Shown: one piece after another, positions 29,443-39,208 of the stretch
Layout of the letters: each line of letters begins with the position of its first letter
How positions within the stretch are numbered: position 1 is the first letter of the stretch
From: Enterobacter cloacae complex sp. ECNIH7
Lineage (GTDB): Bacteria; Pseudomonadota; Gammaproteobacteria; Enterobacterales; Enterobacteriaceae
Reading direction: 5' to 3'
DNA: 64,000 nucleotides
NCBI RefSeq assembly: GCF_002208095.1
Contig: NZ_CP017990.1
Span: 2,666,001-2,730,000 of the forward strand
The notes under the pieces: model-generated
What the model was told of the DNA's origin: nothing
The model's input: the letters and a program-made list of their open reading frames with translations, nothing else
The model's database searches: none
Program-made: the position numbers and the translations under genes

Positions 29443-30059
29443 GTCAGTTTTTCTATATCCATCCGGATAACCCGCAGCCACGTCTGATCAACCAGGCCGT
29501 GGAGATCGTCCGCAAAGGTGGCGTGATTGTCTACCCGACCGATTCAGGCTATGCGCTGGGCTGTAAAATTGAAGATAAAGGGGCAATGGAGCGCATTTGC
29601 CGTATTCGCCAGCTGCCGGACGGCCATAACTTTACTCTGATGTGCCGCGATCTCTCTGAGCTGTCGACCTATGCGTATGTTGATAACGTGGCGTTTCGCC
29701 TGATTAAGAACAACACGCCGGGCAACTACACCTTCATCCTGAAGGGCACGAAGGAAGTACCACGTCGTCTGCTGCAGGAGAAACGCAAAACCATCGGTAT
29801 GCGCGTGCCGTCGAACCCGATTGCGCAGGCGCTGCTGGAAACCCTCGGCGAACCAATGCTTTCTACCTCGCTGATGCTGCCCGGAAGTGAGTTTACCGAG
29901 TCCGATCCGGAAGAGATCAAAGATCGTCTGGAGAAGGTGGTCGAGCTGATTATTCACGGCGGCTATCTCGGCCAGCAGCCGACCACCGTGGTCGACTTAA
30001 CCGAAGATGCACCGGAAGTGATTCGTGAAGGCGTGGGTGACGTAAAGCCTTTCTTGTAA
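29439..30059 (+). CDS. yciO: YciO, Sua5/YrdC-fold protein
   Basis: A 206-residue protein of the Sua5/YrdC family (GGVIVYPTDSGYALGCKIED, then RRLLQEKRKTIGMRVPSNP). Related to the threonylcarbamoyl-AMP synthase TsaC, but YciO is a paralogue whose main job is not settled. Length equals E. coli. Translation coupled to rnm by a 4-base overlap. Confidence 0.96.
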   Translation: MSQFFYIHPDNPQPRLINQAVEIVRKGGVIVYPTDSGYALGCKIEDKGAMERICRIRQLPDGHNFTLMCRDLSELSTYAYVDNVAFRLIKNNTPGNYTFILKGTKEVPRRLLQEKRKTIGMRVPSNPIAQALLETLGEPMLSTSLMLPGSEFTESDPEEIKDRLEKVVELIIHGGYLGQQPTTVVDLTEDAPEVIREGVGDVKPFL

Positions 30060-30155
30060 AGGTATAAGCAGATATACTACGCGGCCATCAAAGCAGGGCT
30101 CAGCCCTCTTTTGACCTGATTCGACGCCTGTGAAGGCGACACCTGAGGAAGCTCA

Positions 30156-31031
30156 ATGAGCGAGAAGTTACAGAAAGTGCTGGCGCGCGCCGGCCACGGC
30201 TCACGCCGTGAAATCGAAGCCATTATTGAAGCGGGTCGCGTGAGTGTGGACGGTAAAATCGCCACGCTGGGTGACCGCGTTGAAATCGTACCGGGGCTGA
30301 AGATCCGCATCGACGGTCACCTCATCTCCGTGAAAGAGTCCGCTGAACAGATCTGCCGCGTGCTGGCTTACTACAAGCCGGAAGGCGAGCTGTGCACCCG
30401 CAACGACCCGGAAGGTCGTCCGACGGTGTTTGACCGTCTGCCTAAACTGCGTGGCGCTCGCTGGATTGCCGTCGGTCGTCTGGACGTGAACACCTGCGGT
30501 CTGCTGCTGTTCACCACCGATGGTGAACTGGCAAACCGTCTGATGCACCCAAGCCGTGAAGTGGAACGTGAATACGCAGTGCGCGTATTTGGCCAGGTTG
30601 ACGAAAATAAACTGCGCGATCTGTCGCGTGGCGTTCAGCTTGAAGACGGTCCTGCGGCGTTCAAAACCATCAAATTTACCGGTGGGGAAGGCATTAACCA
30701 GTGGTACAACGTGACCCTGACCGAAGGCCGTAACCGCGAGGTGCGTCGTCTCTGGGAAGCGGTAGGCGTCCAGGTGAGCCGTCTGATCCGCGTCCGTTAC
30801 GGCGACATTCTGCTGCCGAAAGGTCTGCCGCGCGGGGGTTATACCGAACTGGATCTGACCCAAACCAACTACCTGCGCGAGCTGGTTGGCCTGACGCCGG
30901 AAACCACCTCAAAAGTGGCGGTGGAAAAAGATCGTCGTCGCATGAAGGCGAATCAGATCCGTCGCGCGGTGAAGCGCCACAGCCAGGTGAGCAGCAGCCG
31001 CCGCTCCGGCAGCCGTAACAACAACGGTTAA
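30156..31031 (+). CDS. rluB: 23S rRNA pseudouridine(2605) synthase RluB
   Basis: A 291-residue enzyme: an N-terminal S4 RNA-binding domain ([20 protein letters not shown]) and a pseudouridine synthase domain with the catalytic Asp in [15 protein letters not shown]. The C-terminal tail is basic and Ser/Arg-rich. It modifies U2605 of 23S rRNA. ATG 30156 has TGAGGAAGC upstream. Confidence 0.97.
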   Translation: MSEKLQKVLARAGHGSRREIEAIIEAGRVSVDGKIATLGDRVEIVPGLKIRIDGHLISVKESAEQICRVLAYYKPEGELCTRNDPEGRPTVFDRLPKLRGARWIAVGRLDVNTCGLLLFTTDGELANRLMHPSREVEREYAVRVFGQVDENKLRDLSRGVQLEDGPAAFKTIKFTGGEGINQWYNVTLTEGRNREVRRLWEAVGVQVSRLIRVRYGDILLPKGLPRGGYTELDLTQTNYLRELVGLTPETTSKVAVEKDRRRMKANQIRRAVKRHSQVSSSRRSGSRNNNG

Positions 31032-31034
31032 TAT

Positions 31035-31065
31035 AAAAGCCCGGTGAACGCACCGGGCTTTTTTC
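31035..31065. terminator. Terminator rluB/btuR
   Basis: AAAAGCCCGGTG and CACCGGGCTTTT form a stem around AACG, with a T run to the right and an A run to the left. Confidence 0.9.
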
Positions 31066-31066
31066 T

Positions 31067-31657
31067 TTAGTAATCAATTCCAATTTGCGCTTTGATGCCT
31101 GCATCAAACGCATGTTTGACCGGACGCAGCTCGCTGACGGTATCGGCCATCTCCAGAATATCCCGATGACACCCGCGCCCCGTGACGATAACCGTCTGGT
31201 GTACAGGACGATTCTTCAGAGCATCCAGCACGGCTTCCAGCGGCAGGTAGTCGTAGGCGACCATATAGGTGATCTCATCCAGTAGAACCATATTCAGCGA
31301 GGGATCGGCCAGCATTCTCTTTGCATGCTCCCAGACGGCGAGACAGGCTGCGGTGTCCGTTTCCCGATTCTGAGTATCCCACGTAAAACCTGTCGCCATC
31401 ACCTGAAACTCAACGCCGTGAGGCTCAAGCAAATTCCGCTCACCGTTGGGCCATTCGCCTTTGATAAACTGGATGACGCCCACTTTTTGCCCGTGTCCGA
31501 CGGCGCGTGTCGCCGTGCCGAATGCGGCGGTGGTTTTCCCTTTTCCGTTGCCGGTAAAAACGATGACGATCCCACGTTCGTCCTGGGCTGCGGCAACGCG
31601 TGCATCGACCTGTTCTTTCAGACGCTGCTGGCGCTGCTGATGACGTTCTTCACTCAT
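31067..31657 (-). CDS. btuR: Cob(I)yrinic acid a,c-diamide adenosyltransferase
   Basis: A 196-residue CobA/CobO-type enzyme with the P-loop VFTGNGKGKTTAAFGTATRA near the N-terminus. It adds the adenosyl group to cobalamin. Length equals E. coli BtuR. Its ATG at 31657 overlaps the yciK stop by 4 bases, so the two form an operon. Confidence 0.97.
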   Translation of the reverse strand: MSEERHQQRQQRLKEQVDARVAAAQDERGIVIVFTGNGKGKTTAAFGTATRAVGHGQKVGVIQFIKGEWPNGERNLLEPHGVEFQVMATGFTWDTQNRETDTAACLAVWEHAKRMLADPSLNMVLLDEITYMVAYDYLPLEAVLDALKNRPVHQTVIVTGRGCHRDILEMADTVSELRPVKHAFDAGIKAQIGIDY

Positions 31658-32415
31658 TGCGAAATTCCTGGTTTACGTCCCGGCTGGGCGTCAAAGGTCA
31701 TCCCGGTTTTGCGGCGGCTGTCGTCGCCCATCAGCCAGAGATAGAGCGGCATAATGTCTGCCGGGGTTTTCAGCTTCTGCGGATCTTCGCTCGGGAACGC
31801 GCTGGCGCGCATTTTGGTGCGCGTACCGCCCGGGTTAATGCAGTTTACGCGCAGATGGCGGCTCTGATACTCCTCCGCCAGCACCTGCATCATGCCTTCG
31901 GTCGCGAATTTTGATACGGCATAGGCTCCCCAGTTTGCGCGTCCTTCACGGCCAACGCTGGACGAGGTAAAGACCAGGGACCCGGACTCGGATTTGAGTA
32001 ATAAAGGAAGCAATGCCTGTGTCAGGAAAAACGTGCCGTTGACGTTGACCTGCATCACCTGCTGCCAGATATCAGGATCCTGTTCATCCATAGGACGAAC
32101 CTCGCCTAACAAACCGGCGTTATGCAACACGCCGTCAAGTCTCGGATAGTGAGCGCTGATGCGCTGGGCTAATTCCTGGCACACCGCGGGCGTGCAGGTC
32201 AGTAAATCGAGTGTATACCACGGGGCAGGCGTGCCGCATTTAGCCTCAACCTCCTGAGCGACGTTTTGCAGTTTTTCTTCGCTGCGGCCGATCAGAATGA
32301 CGTTCGCGCCATATTCGGCGTATGTCAGGGCCGCCTCGCGGCCAATCCCGTCGCTGGCACCGGTGACAAGAATAATCCGGTTGTGCAGCAGATTTTTTTG
32401 CGGTTGATAATGCAC
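31654..32415 (-). CDS. yciK: Short-chain dehydrogenase YciK
   Basis: A 253-residue SDR oxidoreductase: NAD(P) loop TGASDGIGREAA and the catalytic Ser-Tyr-Lys set (TSSSVGREGRANWGAYAVSK). Substrate unknown. Start GTG 32415 with GAGGAGTCACC upstream. C-terminal GRKPGISQ matches E. coli. Confidence 0.95.
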   Translation of the reverse strand: MHYQPQKNLLHNRIILVTGASDGIGREAALTYAEYGANVILIGRSEEKLQNVAQEVEAKCGTPAPWYTLDLLTCTPAVCQELAQRISAHYPRLDGVLHNAGLLGEVRPMDEQDPDIWQQVMQVNVNGTFFLTQALLPLLLKSESGSLVFTSSSVGREGRANWGAYAVSKFATEGMMQVLAEEYQSRHLRVNCINPGGTRTKMRASAFPSEDPQKLKTPADIMPLYLWLMGDDSRRKTGMTFDAQPGRKPGISQ

Positions 32416-32666
32416 GGTGACTCCTCAGGCGACCGGTGACGCAATGGTGCCTTTATAATGACTTTTCGGCTTTATGCCCGAATTCGCCTGATAATTCAAT
32501 CAGTCTACAGGACGCATTACTGTAAAATTAACATTTTGCAAATATTTAATCTCCGGTCCGGGGATTCCTGAAGGCGCCTCGCAGAGGTAATGTCGCGAGC
32601 GAGACGCATGGGCAGGGCTGTTGTACACTGCCGTGAAAGATTCGTGGTTAAATCAAGGTGGAACGC

Positions 32667-33713
32667 GTGGAATTACTTTCTCAATATGGGTTGTTTTTGG
32701 CCAAAATCGCGACGGTGGTGATTGCCATTGCGGTGGTAGCCGTTCTGATTGTCAACCTGACGCAGCGCAAGCGTCAGCGTGGGGAGTTACGCATCACCCG
32801 CCTGAGCGAGCAGTATAAAGAGATGCAGGAAGAGATGTCTCTGGCGCTGCTTGATAGTCATCAACAGAAACTCTGGCTGAAAGCGCAGAAGAAAAAGCAT
32901 AAACAGGAAGCCAAAGCGGCAAAGGCAAAAGCAAAGCTCAATGCGCCGCAGGATAAGGCCACGCCGCTCGTCTATGTGCTCGATTTTAAAGGCAGTATGG
33001 ATGCGCATGAAGTGTCTTCTCTGCGGGAAGAAGTGACTGCCGTTCTGGCCGTGGCGACACCGCAGGATCAGGTTGTCGTGCGTCTTGAAAGCCCGGGCGG
33101 GGTGGTTCACGGTTACGGACTGGCCGCCTCACAGCTGCAGCGCCTGCGTGAAAAACAGATCCCGCTGACCGTGGCCGTGGATAAAGTGGCGGCGAGCGGT
33201 GGCTACATGATGGCCTGCGTGGCGGACAAAATTGTTGCCGCGCCGTTCTCCATTATTGGCTCGATCGGCGTGGTCGCGCAGATTCCGAACTTTAACCGCT
33301 TCCTGAAAAATAAAGAGATCGATATCGAACTTCACACAGCGGGTCAGTACAAACGTACTCTGACGCTACTGGGGGAAAACACGGAAGAAGGACGTCAAAA
33401 ATTCCGCGAAGATCTCAATGAAACGCATCATCTCTTTAAAGATTTTGTACACCGTATGCGCCCAACGCTCGATATTGAACAGGTCGCGACGGGCGAGCAC
33501 TGGTACGGCGTCCAGGCGCAGGAGAAAGGGCTGGTGGATGAAGTCGGAACCAGCGACGATCTGCTGCTCAATCTGATGGAAGGTCGGGAACTGGTGGGCG
33601 TGCGCTTTACCCAGCGTAAGCGACTCCTTGACCGCTTTACCAACAGTGCCGCAGAAAGCGCGGACCGCCTGCTGCTGCGCTGGCTACAGCGCGGACAAAA
33701 ACCGCTGCTGTAA
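32667..33713 (+). CDS. sohB: Peptidase S49 family protein SohB
   Basis: A 348-residue membrane-anchored Ser protease of the SppA class. One N-terminal helix, a Lys-rich linker (KKKHKQEAKAAKAKAK), then the protease with KVAASGGYMMACVADKI (nucleophile Ser in AASGG) and the general-base Lys in GQYKRTLTL. A multicopy suppressor of htrA loss in E. coli. I choose GTG 32667 (MELLSQYG) with AAGGTGG upstream; GTG 32658 is the alternative. Confidence 0.94.
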   Translation: MELLSQYGLFLAKIATVVIAIAVVAVLIVNLTQRKRQRGELRITRLSEQYKEMQEEMSLALLDSHQQKLWLKAQKKKHKQEAKAAKAKAKLNAPQDKATPLVYVLDFKGSMDAHEVSSLREEVTAVLAVATPQDQVVVRLESPGGVVHGYGLAASQLQRLREKQIPLTVAVDKVAASGGYMMACVADKIVAAPFSIIGSIGVVAQIPNFNRFLKNKEIDIELHTAGQYKRTLTLLGENTEEGRQKFREDLNETHHLFKDFVHRMRPTLDIEQVATGEHWYGVQAQEKGLVDEVGTSDDLLLNLMEGRELVGVRFTQRKRLLDRFTNSAAESADRLLLRWLQRGQKPLL

Positions 33714-33715
33714 AC

Positions 33716-33744
33716 AAAAACGCGAGGCATATGCCTCGCGCTTT
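33716..33744. terminator. Bidirectional terminator sohB/yciN
   Basis: A perfect 20-bp palindrome, CGCGAGGCATATGCCTCGCG (33721-33740), between converging genes, with an A-rich left and CTTTG right flank. Confidence 0.75.
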
Positions 33745-33747
33745 GCG

Positions 33748-33999
33748 TTAATCGACCAGGTGATATTTCTCTGAAAGCGTATGCGCCAGGTATTTGAACA
33801 TGTTAAACACGGCGGTGCTTTTCGGGGTCGGTAAACCCTGTTCGTCAAGGAAGTATTCGCCGCTGAAAATCAGCACGCCATTACGCTGCTCTACGCCGGT
33901 GGCTTCAATGCCCGCCAGCGTATCTTCATGGTCACGGATAAGCTTGTTTGCTTCGATAAGCAGAGAGGCTCGGTCAATAGGTTGGGTCGTATTCTGCAT
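33748..33999 (-). CDS. yciN: YciN family protein
   Basis: An 83-residue protein, [20 protein letters not shown] to SEKYHLVD, near-identical to E. coli YciN. Function unknown. The start at 33999 follows AAGGAGTGGATT. Confidence 0.93.
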   Translation of the reverse strand: MQNTTQPIDRASLLIEANKLIRDHEDTLAGIEATGVEQRNGVLIFSGEYFLDEQGLPTPKSTAVFNMFKYLAHTLSEKYHLVD

Positions 34000-34398
34000 A
34001 ATCCACTCCTTAAACAGTGACAATAGTCTACGCCGAGGGCGCTTTGGGGGCAAATTTTCCCTGTAATGTGAGGGGATAAGGTGCAGGGTCCTGGCTGGCG
34101 GGATCTGCTTTTGCATGCTAATAAAGTTGCGTAACGAATTTTATCAGGTAGAGTGTGCGCTTTCGTCATTCTGGCAACAGAATTGCTTGACATTCAACCG
34201 GGAATTCGTCACGAATTACACGAGATGTGAGAAAAATACCCGAAAACTCAATCACCTGGGCGTCTTCTCATTAACGTCCGGTAAGACAAAGGGGTTGATA
34301 TCTCCTGACGCAGTCGCAATATCATTGGCTCGTCGTCAGCGGAAGGGAAATCAACGTGCGGCGTATTCCTGGAAGAATTAAATTAGGTAAAGGTGAAT
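34000..34398. other. topA upstream region
   Basis: A 400-base gap between divergent yciN and topA. In E. coli topA has several promoters here, including heat-shock type. I see AT-rich -10-like stretches but cannot assign promoters, and no gene. AGGTAAAGGTGAAT precedes the topA start. Confidence 0.5.
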
Positions 34399-36996
34399 AT
34401 GGGTAAAGCTCTCGTCATCGTTGAGTCCCCGGCAAAAGCCAAAACGATCAATAAGTATCTGGGTAATGACTACGTGGTTAAGTCCAGCGTGGGTCATATC
34501 CGCGATTTGCCGACCAGTGGCTCAGCCAGCAAAAAGAGCGCAGACTCTACCTCCACCAAAGGGGCTAAAAAGCCTAAAAAGGATGAACGTAGCGCGCTTG
34601 TCAACCGCATGGGTGTTAACCCATGGCATAACTGGGATGCACAATATGAAGTGCTGCCCGGTAAAGAAAAAGTCGTTAACGAACTGAAGCAGCTTGCTGA
34701 AAAAGCAGACCACATCTATCTCGCAACCGACCTTGACCGCGAAGGGGAAGCCATTGCGTGGCACCTGCGGGAAGTGATCGGTGGTGATGACAAACGCTAC
34801 AGCCGTGTAGTGTTTAACGAAATTACGAAGAATGCGATTCGTCAGGCGTTTGAGAAGCCGGGCGAGCTGAATATTGACCGCGTAAACGCACAGCAGGCAC
34901 GTCGCTTTATGGACCGCGTTGTGGGCTACATGGTCTCTCCACTGCTGTGGAAGAAGATTGCCCGTGGCCTGTCCGCAGGGCGTGTGCAGTCCGTCGCCGT
35001 GCGTCTGGTCGTTGAGCGTGAGCGCGAAATTAAAGCCTTCGTGCCGGAAGAGTTCTGGGAAGTCGATGCCAATGTGACCACGCCGGGCGGTGACGCTCTG
35101 CTGCTGCAGGTGAGCCATCACAACGACAAGCCTTTCCGTCCGGAAAACCGCGACCAGACCATGGCCGCCGTAGCGCTGTTGGAAAAAGCACGCTATCAGG
35201 TGCTGGAACGTGAAGACAAACCGACCAGCAGCAAGCCGGGTGCGCCGTTTATTACCTCTACGCTGCAGCAGGCTGCAAGCACGCGTCTGGGTTATGGCGT
35301 GAAGAAGACCATGATGATGGCGCAGCGCCTGTATGAAGCGGGCTACATCACCTACATGCGTACCGACTCAACCAACCTGAGCCAGGATGCGGTCAACATG
35401 GTCCGCGGCTACATCAGCGACAATTTCGGTAAGAAATACCTGCCGGAAAGCGCTAACCAGTTCGCCAGCAAAGAGAACTCTCAGGAAGCTCACGAAGCGA
35501 TTCGTCCTTCTGACGTCTCGGTGTTAGCGGAATCGCTGAAAGACATGGAAGCTGACGCGCAGAAGCTGTATCAGCTGATCTGGCGCCAGTTCGTGGCGTG
35601 CCAGATGACCCCGGCGCAGTACGACTCCACCACGCTGACCGTCGGCGCGGGTGATTTCCGCCTGAAGGCGCGCGGTCGTATTCTGCGCTTCGACGGCTGG
35701 ACGAAGGTGATGCCTGCGCTGCGTAAAGGCGATGAAGACAGAACGCTGCCTGCGGTTAATAAAGGTGACGAGTTATCGCTTGTCGATCTGGTTCCGGCAC
35801 AGCACTTCACCAAGCCACCTGCGCGCTTCAGTGAAGCGTCCCTGGTGAAAGAGCTGGAAAAACGCGGTATTGGTCGTCCATCGACCTACGCGTCCATCAT
35901 CTCGACCATTCAGGACCGCGGCTACGTGCGCGTTGAAAACCGCCGTTTCTATGCGGAAAAAATGGGTGAGATCGTCACTGACCGTCTGGAAGCAAACTTC
36001 CGCGAGTTGATGAACTACGATTTCACCGCGCAAATGGAAGACAGCCTAGACCAGGTTGCCAGCCATCAGGCGGAATGGAAAAAGGTACTCGACAGCTTCT
36101 TCAGCGACTTTACCGACCAGCTTGAAAAAGCGGAGAAAGACCCTGAAGAGGGCGGCATGCTGCCTAACCAGATGGTTCTGACCAGCATCGACTGTCCAAC
36201 CTGCGGCCGCAAGATGGGGATCCGCACCGCAACCACAGGCGTGTTCCTTGGCTGCTCCGGCTATGCGCTTTCACCAAAAGAGCGCTGCAAAACCACCATC
36301 AACCTGGTGCCTGAGAACGAAGTTCTCAACGTGCTGGAGGGTGACGATGCGGAAACTAACGCTCTGCGTGCCAAACGCCGCTGCAAGAAATGCGGCACGG
36401 CAATGGACAGCTACCTGATCGATCCAAAACGTAAGCTGCACGTTTGCGGTAATAACCCAACGTGTGACGGGTATGAGATCGAAGAGGGCGAGTTCCGCAT
36501 TAAAGGCTATGACGGCCCGATTGTGGAATGCGAGAAGTGTGGTTCTGAAATGCACCTGAAAATGGGGCGTTTCGGTAAGTACATGGCCTGTACCAACGAC
36601 GAGTGTAAAAACACGCGCAAAATTCTGCGTAACGGCGAAGTGGCTCCTCCTAAGGAAGATCCGGTTCCGCTGCCAGAACTGCCGTGCGAGAAATCAGACG
36701 CGTACTTCGTGCTGCGTGATGGTGCTGCAGGTGTCTTCCTGGCCGCCAACACCTTCCCGAAATCGCGTGAAACGCGCGCGCCGCTGGTGGAAGAGCTGCA
36801 TCGCTTCCGCGATCGTCTGCCTGAGAAACTGCGTTATCTGGCCGATGCGCCACAGCAGGATCCGGAAGGCAACAAAACCGTGGTACGGTTTAGCCGTAAA
36901 ACTAAGCAGCAGTATGTTGCGGCAGAGAAAGAGGGTAAAGCGACCGGATGGTCAGCCTTCTTTGTCGATGGCAAATGGGTTGAAGGCAAGAAATAA
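34399..36996 (+). CDS. topA: DNA topoisomerase I
   Basis: An 865-residue type IA topoisomerase that relaxes negative supercoils. TOPRIM motifs: [17 protein letters not shown] with Glu9-type residue and [16 protein letters not shown] (DxDxE). The active Tyr lies in [14 protein letters not shown]. The C-terminus has several four-Cys zinc ribbons (CPTCGRKMG ... CKKCGTAMD ... CEKCGSEMH). Start ATG 34399 (MGKALVIVE) as in E. coli. Confidence 0.98.
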   Translation: MGKALVIVESPAKAKTINKYLGNDYVVKSSVGHIRDLPTSGSASKKSADSTSTKGAKKPKKDERSALVNRMGVNPWHNWDAQYEVLPGKEKVVNELKQLAEKADHIYLATDLDREGEAIAWHLREVIGGDDKRYSRVVFNEITKNAIRQAFEKPGELNIDRVNAQQARRFMDRVVGYMVSPLLWKKIARGLSAGRVQSVAVRLVVEREREIKAFVPEEFWEVDANVTTPGGDALLLQVSHHNDKPFRPENRDQTMAAVALLEKARYQVLEREDKPTSSKPGAPFITSTLQQAASTRLGYGVKKTMMMAQRLYEAGYITYMRTDSTNLSQDAVNMVRGYISDNFGKKYLPESANQFASKENSQEAHEAIRPSDVSVLAESLKDMEADAQKLYQLIWRQFVACQMTPAQYDSTTLTVGAGDFRLKARGRILRFDGWTKVMPALRKGDEDRTLPAVNKGDELSLVDLVPAQHFTKPPARFSEASLVKELEKRGIGRPSTYASIISTIQDRGYVRVENRRFYAEKMGEIVTDRLEANFRELMNYDFTAQMEDSLDQVASHQAEWKKVLDSFFSDFTDQLEKAEKDPEEGGMLPNQMVLTSIDCPTCGRKMGIRTATTGVFLGCSGYALSPKERCKTTINLVPENEVLNVLEGDDAETNALRAKRRCKKCGTAMDSYLIDPKRKLHVCGNNPTCDGYEIEEGEFRIKGYDGPIVECEKCGSEMHLKMGRFGKYMACTNDECKNTRKILRNGEVAPPKEDPVPLPELPCEKSDAYFVLRDGAAGVFLAANTFPKSRETRAPLVEELHRFRDRLPEKLRYLADAPQQDPEGNKTVVRFSRKTKQQYVAAEKEGKATGWSAFFVDGKWVEGKK

Positions 36997-37021
36997 TCTT
37001 CCCTTACCGTAACTTACCTGT

Positions 37022-37052
37022 AAAAGGGCCGGATTTCCGGCCCTTTTTTATT
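37022..37052 (+). terminator. Terminator after topA
   Basis: GGGCCGG and CCGGCCC stem with a T run after. Confidence 0.92.
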
Positions 37053-37168
37053 ACCTTGTTATTATTTTTTGTTCCGTACTATACAGTCAGGCTATAAATG
37101 ATATAGTGGTTATAGTTAACCTGTTTCTTATTATTAAATCGTCTTAAGCGATTGACCGCATGCGCTAA

Positions 37169-38158
<990 letters not shown>

Positions 38159-38496
38159 TCACACCCGGTATCTTTCCCTTAGGGAAAGATACCGAAATAA
38201 CGCCTCAAAGCTAAATTAGAATTATCATCATCTACGCACCCCCTGTCATATAATGTCATTATCCATTTAATCTGTAAGGTTATAATGTCGTGAATTGGCG
38301 ACAAAAGTAGAAACTAATTTACGCCTTCGCAAATTTTTCTTTTCAATTATTTATTTCTGGTCAAAAGATTGAATATTTCATACCTTCCGGTGCGTAAATT
38401 CACTGGCTTTTCGGCTAAAGTTTCTTTAGGATTTATCTCAACAGATGATTAATTGTACCAATTGTTTGGTCCTAAATGATAAGCGATGTCGATTGT
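38159..38496. other. cysB-ymiA intergenic region with 13-bp hairpin
   Basis: CGGTATCTTTCCC (38166-38178) and GGGAAAGATACCG (38182-38194) form a perfect stem around TTA right after cysB, but without a T run. The rest of the 338 bases is AT-rich and must contain the ymiA promoter. No gene seen. Confidence 0.6.
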
Positions 38497-38637
38497 ATGA
38501 GGTTAGCAATGCCTTCAGGAAGTGAAGAACCGCAAAGGGATCCTGCGCTCAAGCGTAAAGCCTGGCTGGCGGTCTTTCTCGTCTCTACCCTGTTTTGGGT
38601 GGTGGTTGCTCTCCTGGCCTGGAAATATTGGGGTTAA
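38497..38637 (+). CDS. ymiA: YmiA small membrane protein
   Basis: A 46-residue protein with one C-terminal membrane helix (AWLAVFLVSTLFWVVVALLA, ending WKYWG) and an acidic-basic N-terminus (MRLAMPSGSEEPQRDP). Same length and position as E. coli YmiA. Function unknown. It lies directly before yciX (2-base gap). Confidence 0.88.
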   Translation: MRLAMPSGSEEPQRDPALKRKAWLAVFLVSTLFWVVVALLAWKYWG

Positions 38638-38639
38638 AT

Positions 38640-38810
38640 ATGGCAGTGACGGTACGTACAGAAACGGTAAAACAGATGTGTCAGCATCGTGACAACGGCC
38701 ACAGAGGGCGTAAAGCACCTGCGACTGTTGTACCCGCGTCCTGGAAACTAACGCCGCAGCAGCAAGCGTTTATTGATGTGTTCGCAGAAGACGAACCCAA
38801 AAAACAATAA
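38640..38810 (+). CDS. yciX: YciX small protein
   Basis: A 56-residue soluble protein, MAVTVRTETVKQMCQHRDNG to FAEDEPKKQ. The second gene in a small-protein cluster after ymiA; TTGGGG lies before the ATG. Resembles E. coli YciX in length and sequence. Function unknown. Confidence 0.85.
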   Translation: MAVTVRTETVKQMCQHRDNGHRGRKAPATVVPASWKLTPQQQAFIDVFAEDEPKKQ

Positions 38811-38945
38811 GTTAGTTAATTGCGTAATGATGCAAATAGTCTGAATATCGACTCTGCACTTTCGTACTCTTTAATAAATACACATCAGCAATATAGCACT
38901 GAGGACTTACCTCGGAACTTTTAATAAATAATGCCTGGTGTCCCT

Positions 38946-39047
38946 ATGATGAATAACATGACGTCTCACAAATACTGGTCATGGATCGGCGTTTTTACCG
39001 TGTCGATTCTGTTCTGGAGTCAGCTCATCTGGTTGGCCCTCCACTAA
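38946..39047 (+). CDS. ymiC: YmiC-like small membrane protein
   Basis: A 33-residue protein, [20 protein letters not shown] with a single hydrophobic helix ending IWLALH. Position before acnA and the one-helix form match the E. coli small protein YmiC. Its helix resembles that of YmiA (both W-x2-VF-x-VS-x-LFW). A terminator follows 8 bases after the stop. No strong ribosome site is seen; start could be 38949 or 38958. Confidence 0.7.
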   Translation: MMNNMTSHKYWSWIGVFTVSILFWSQLIWLALH

Positions 39048-39055
39048 ATTGTAAA

Positions 39056-39085
39056 ACCTCGCTACGGCGGGGTTTTTTGTTTTTC
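39056..39085 (+). terminator. Terminator after the small-protein cluster
   Basis: ACCTCGC and GCGGGGT pair around TACG, then TTTTTGTTTTT. Confidence 0.85.
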
Positions 39086-39208
39086 CTTTCTGGACCAATC
39101 CTAAATTTATCAATTTGGGTTGTTATCAAAACGTTACGACATCTTTGTGTTATCTTTAATTACGGCCCTGATGATTGTCGGGGCATCTCTGTGATTAAGG
39201 AGGAGCTT

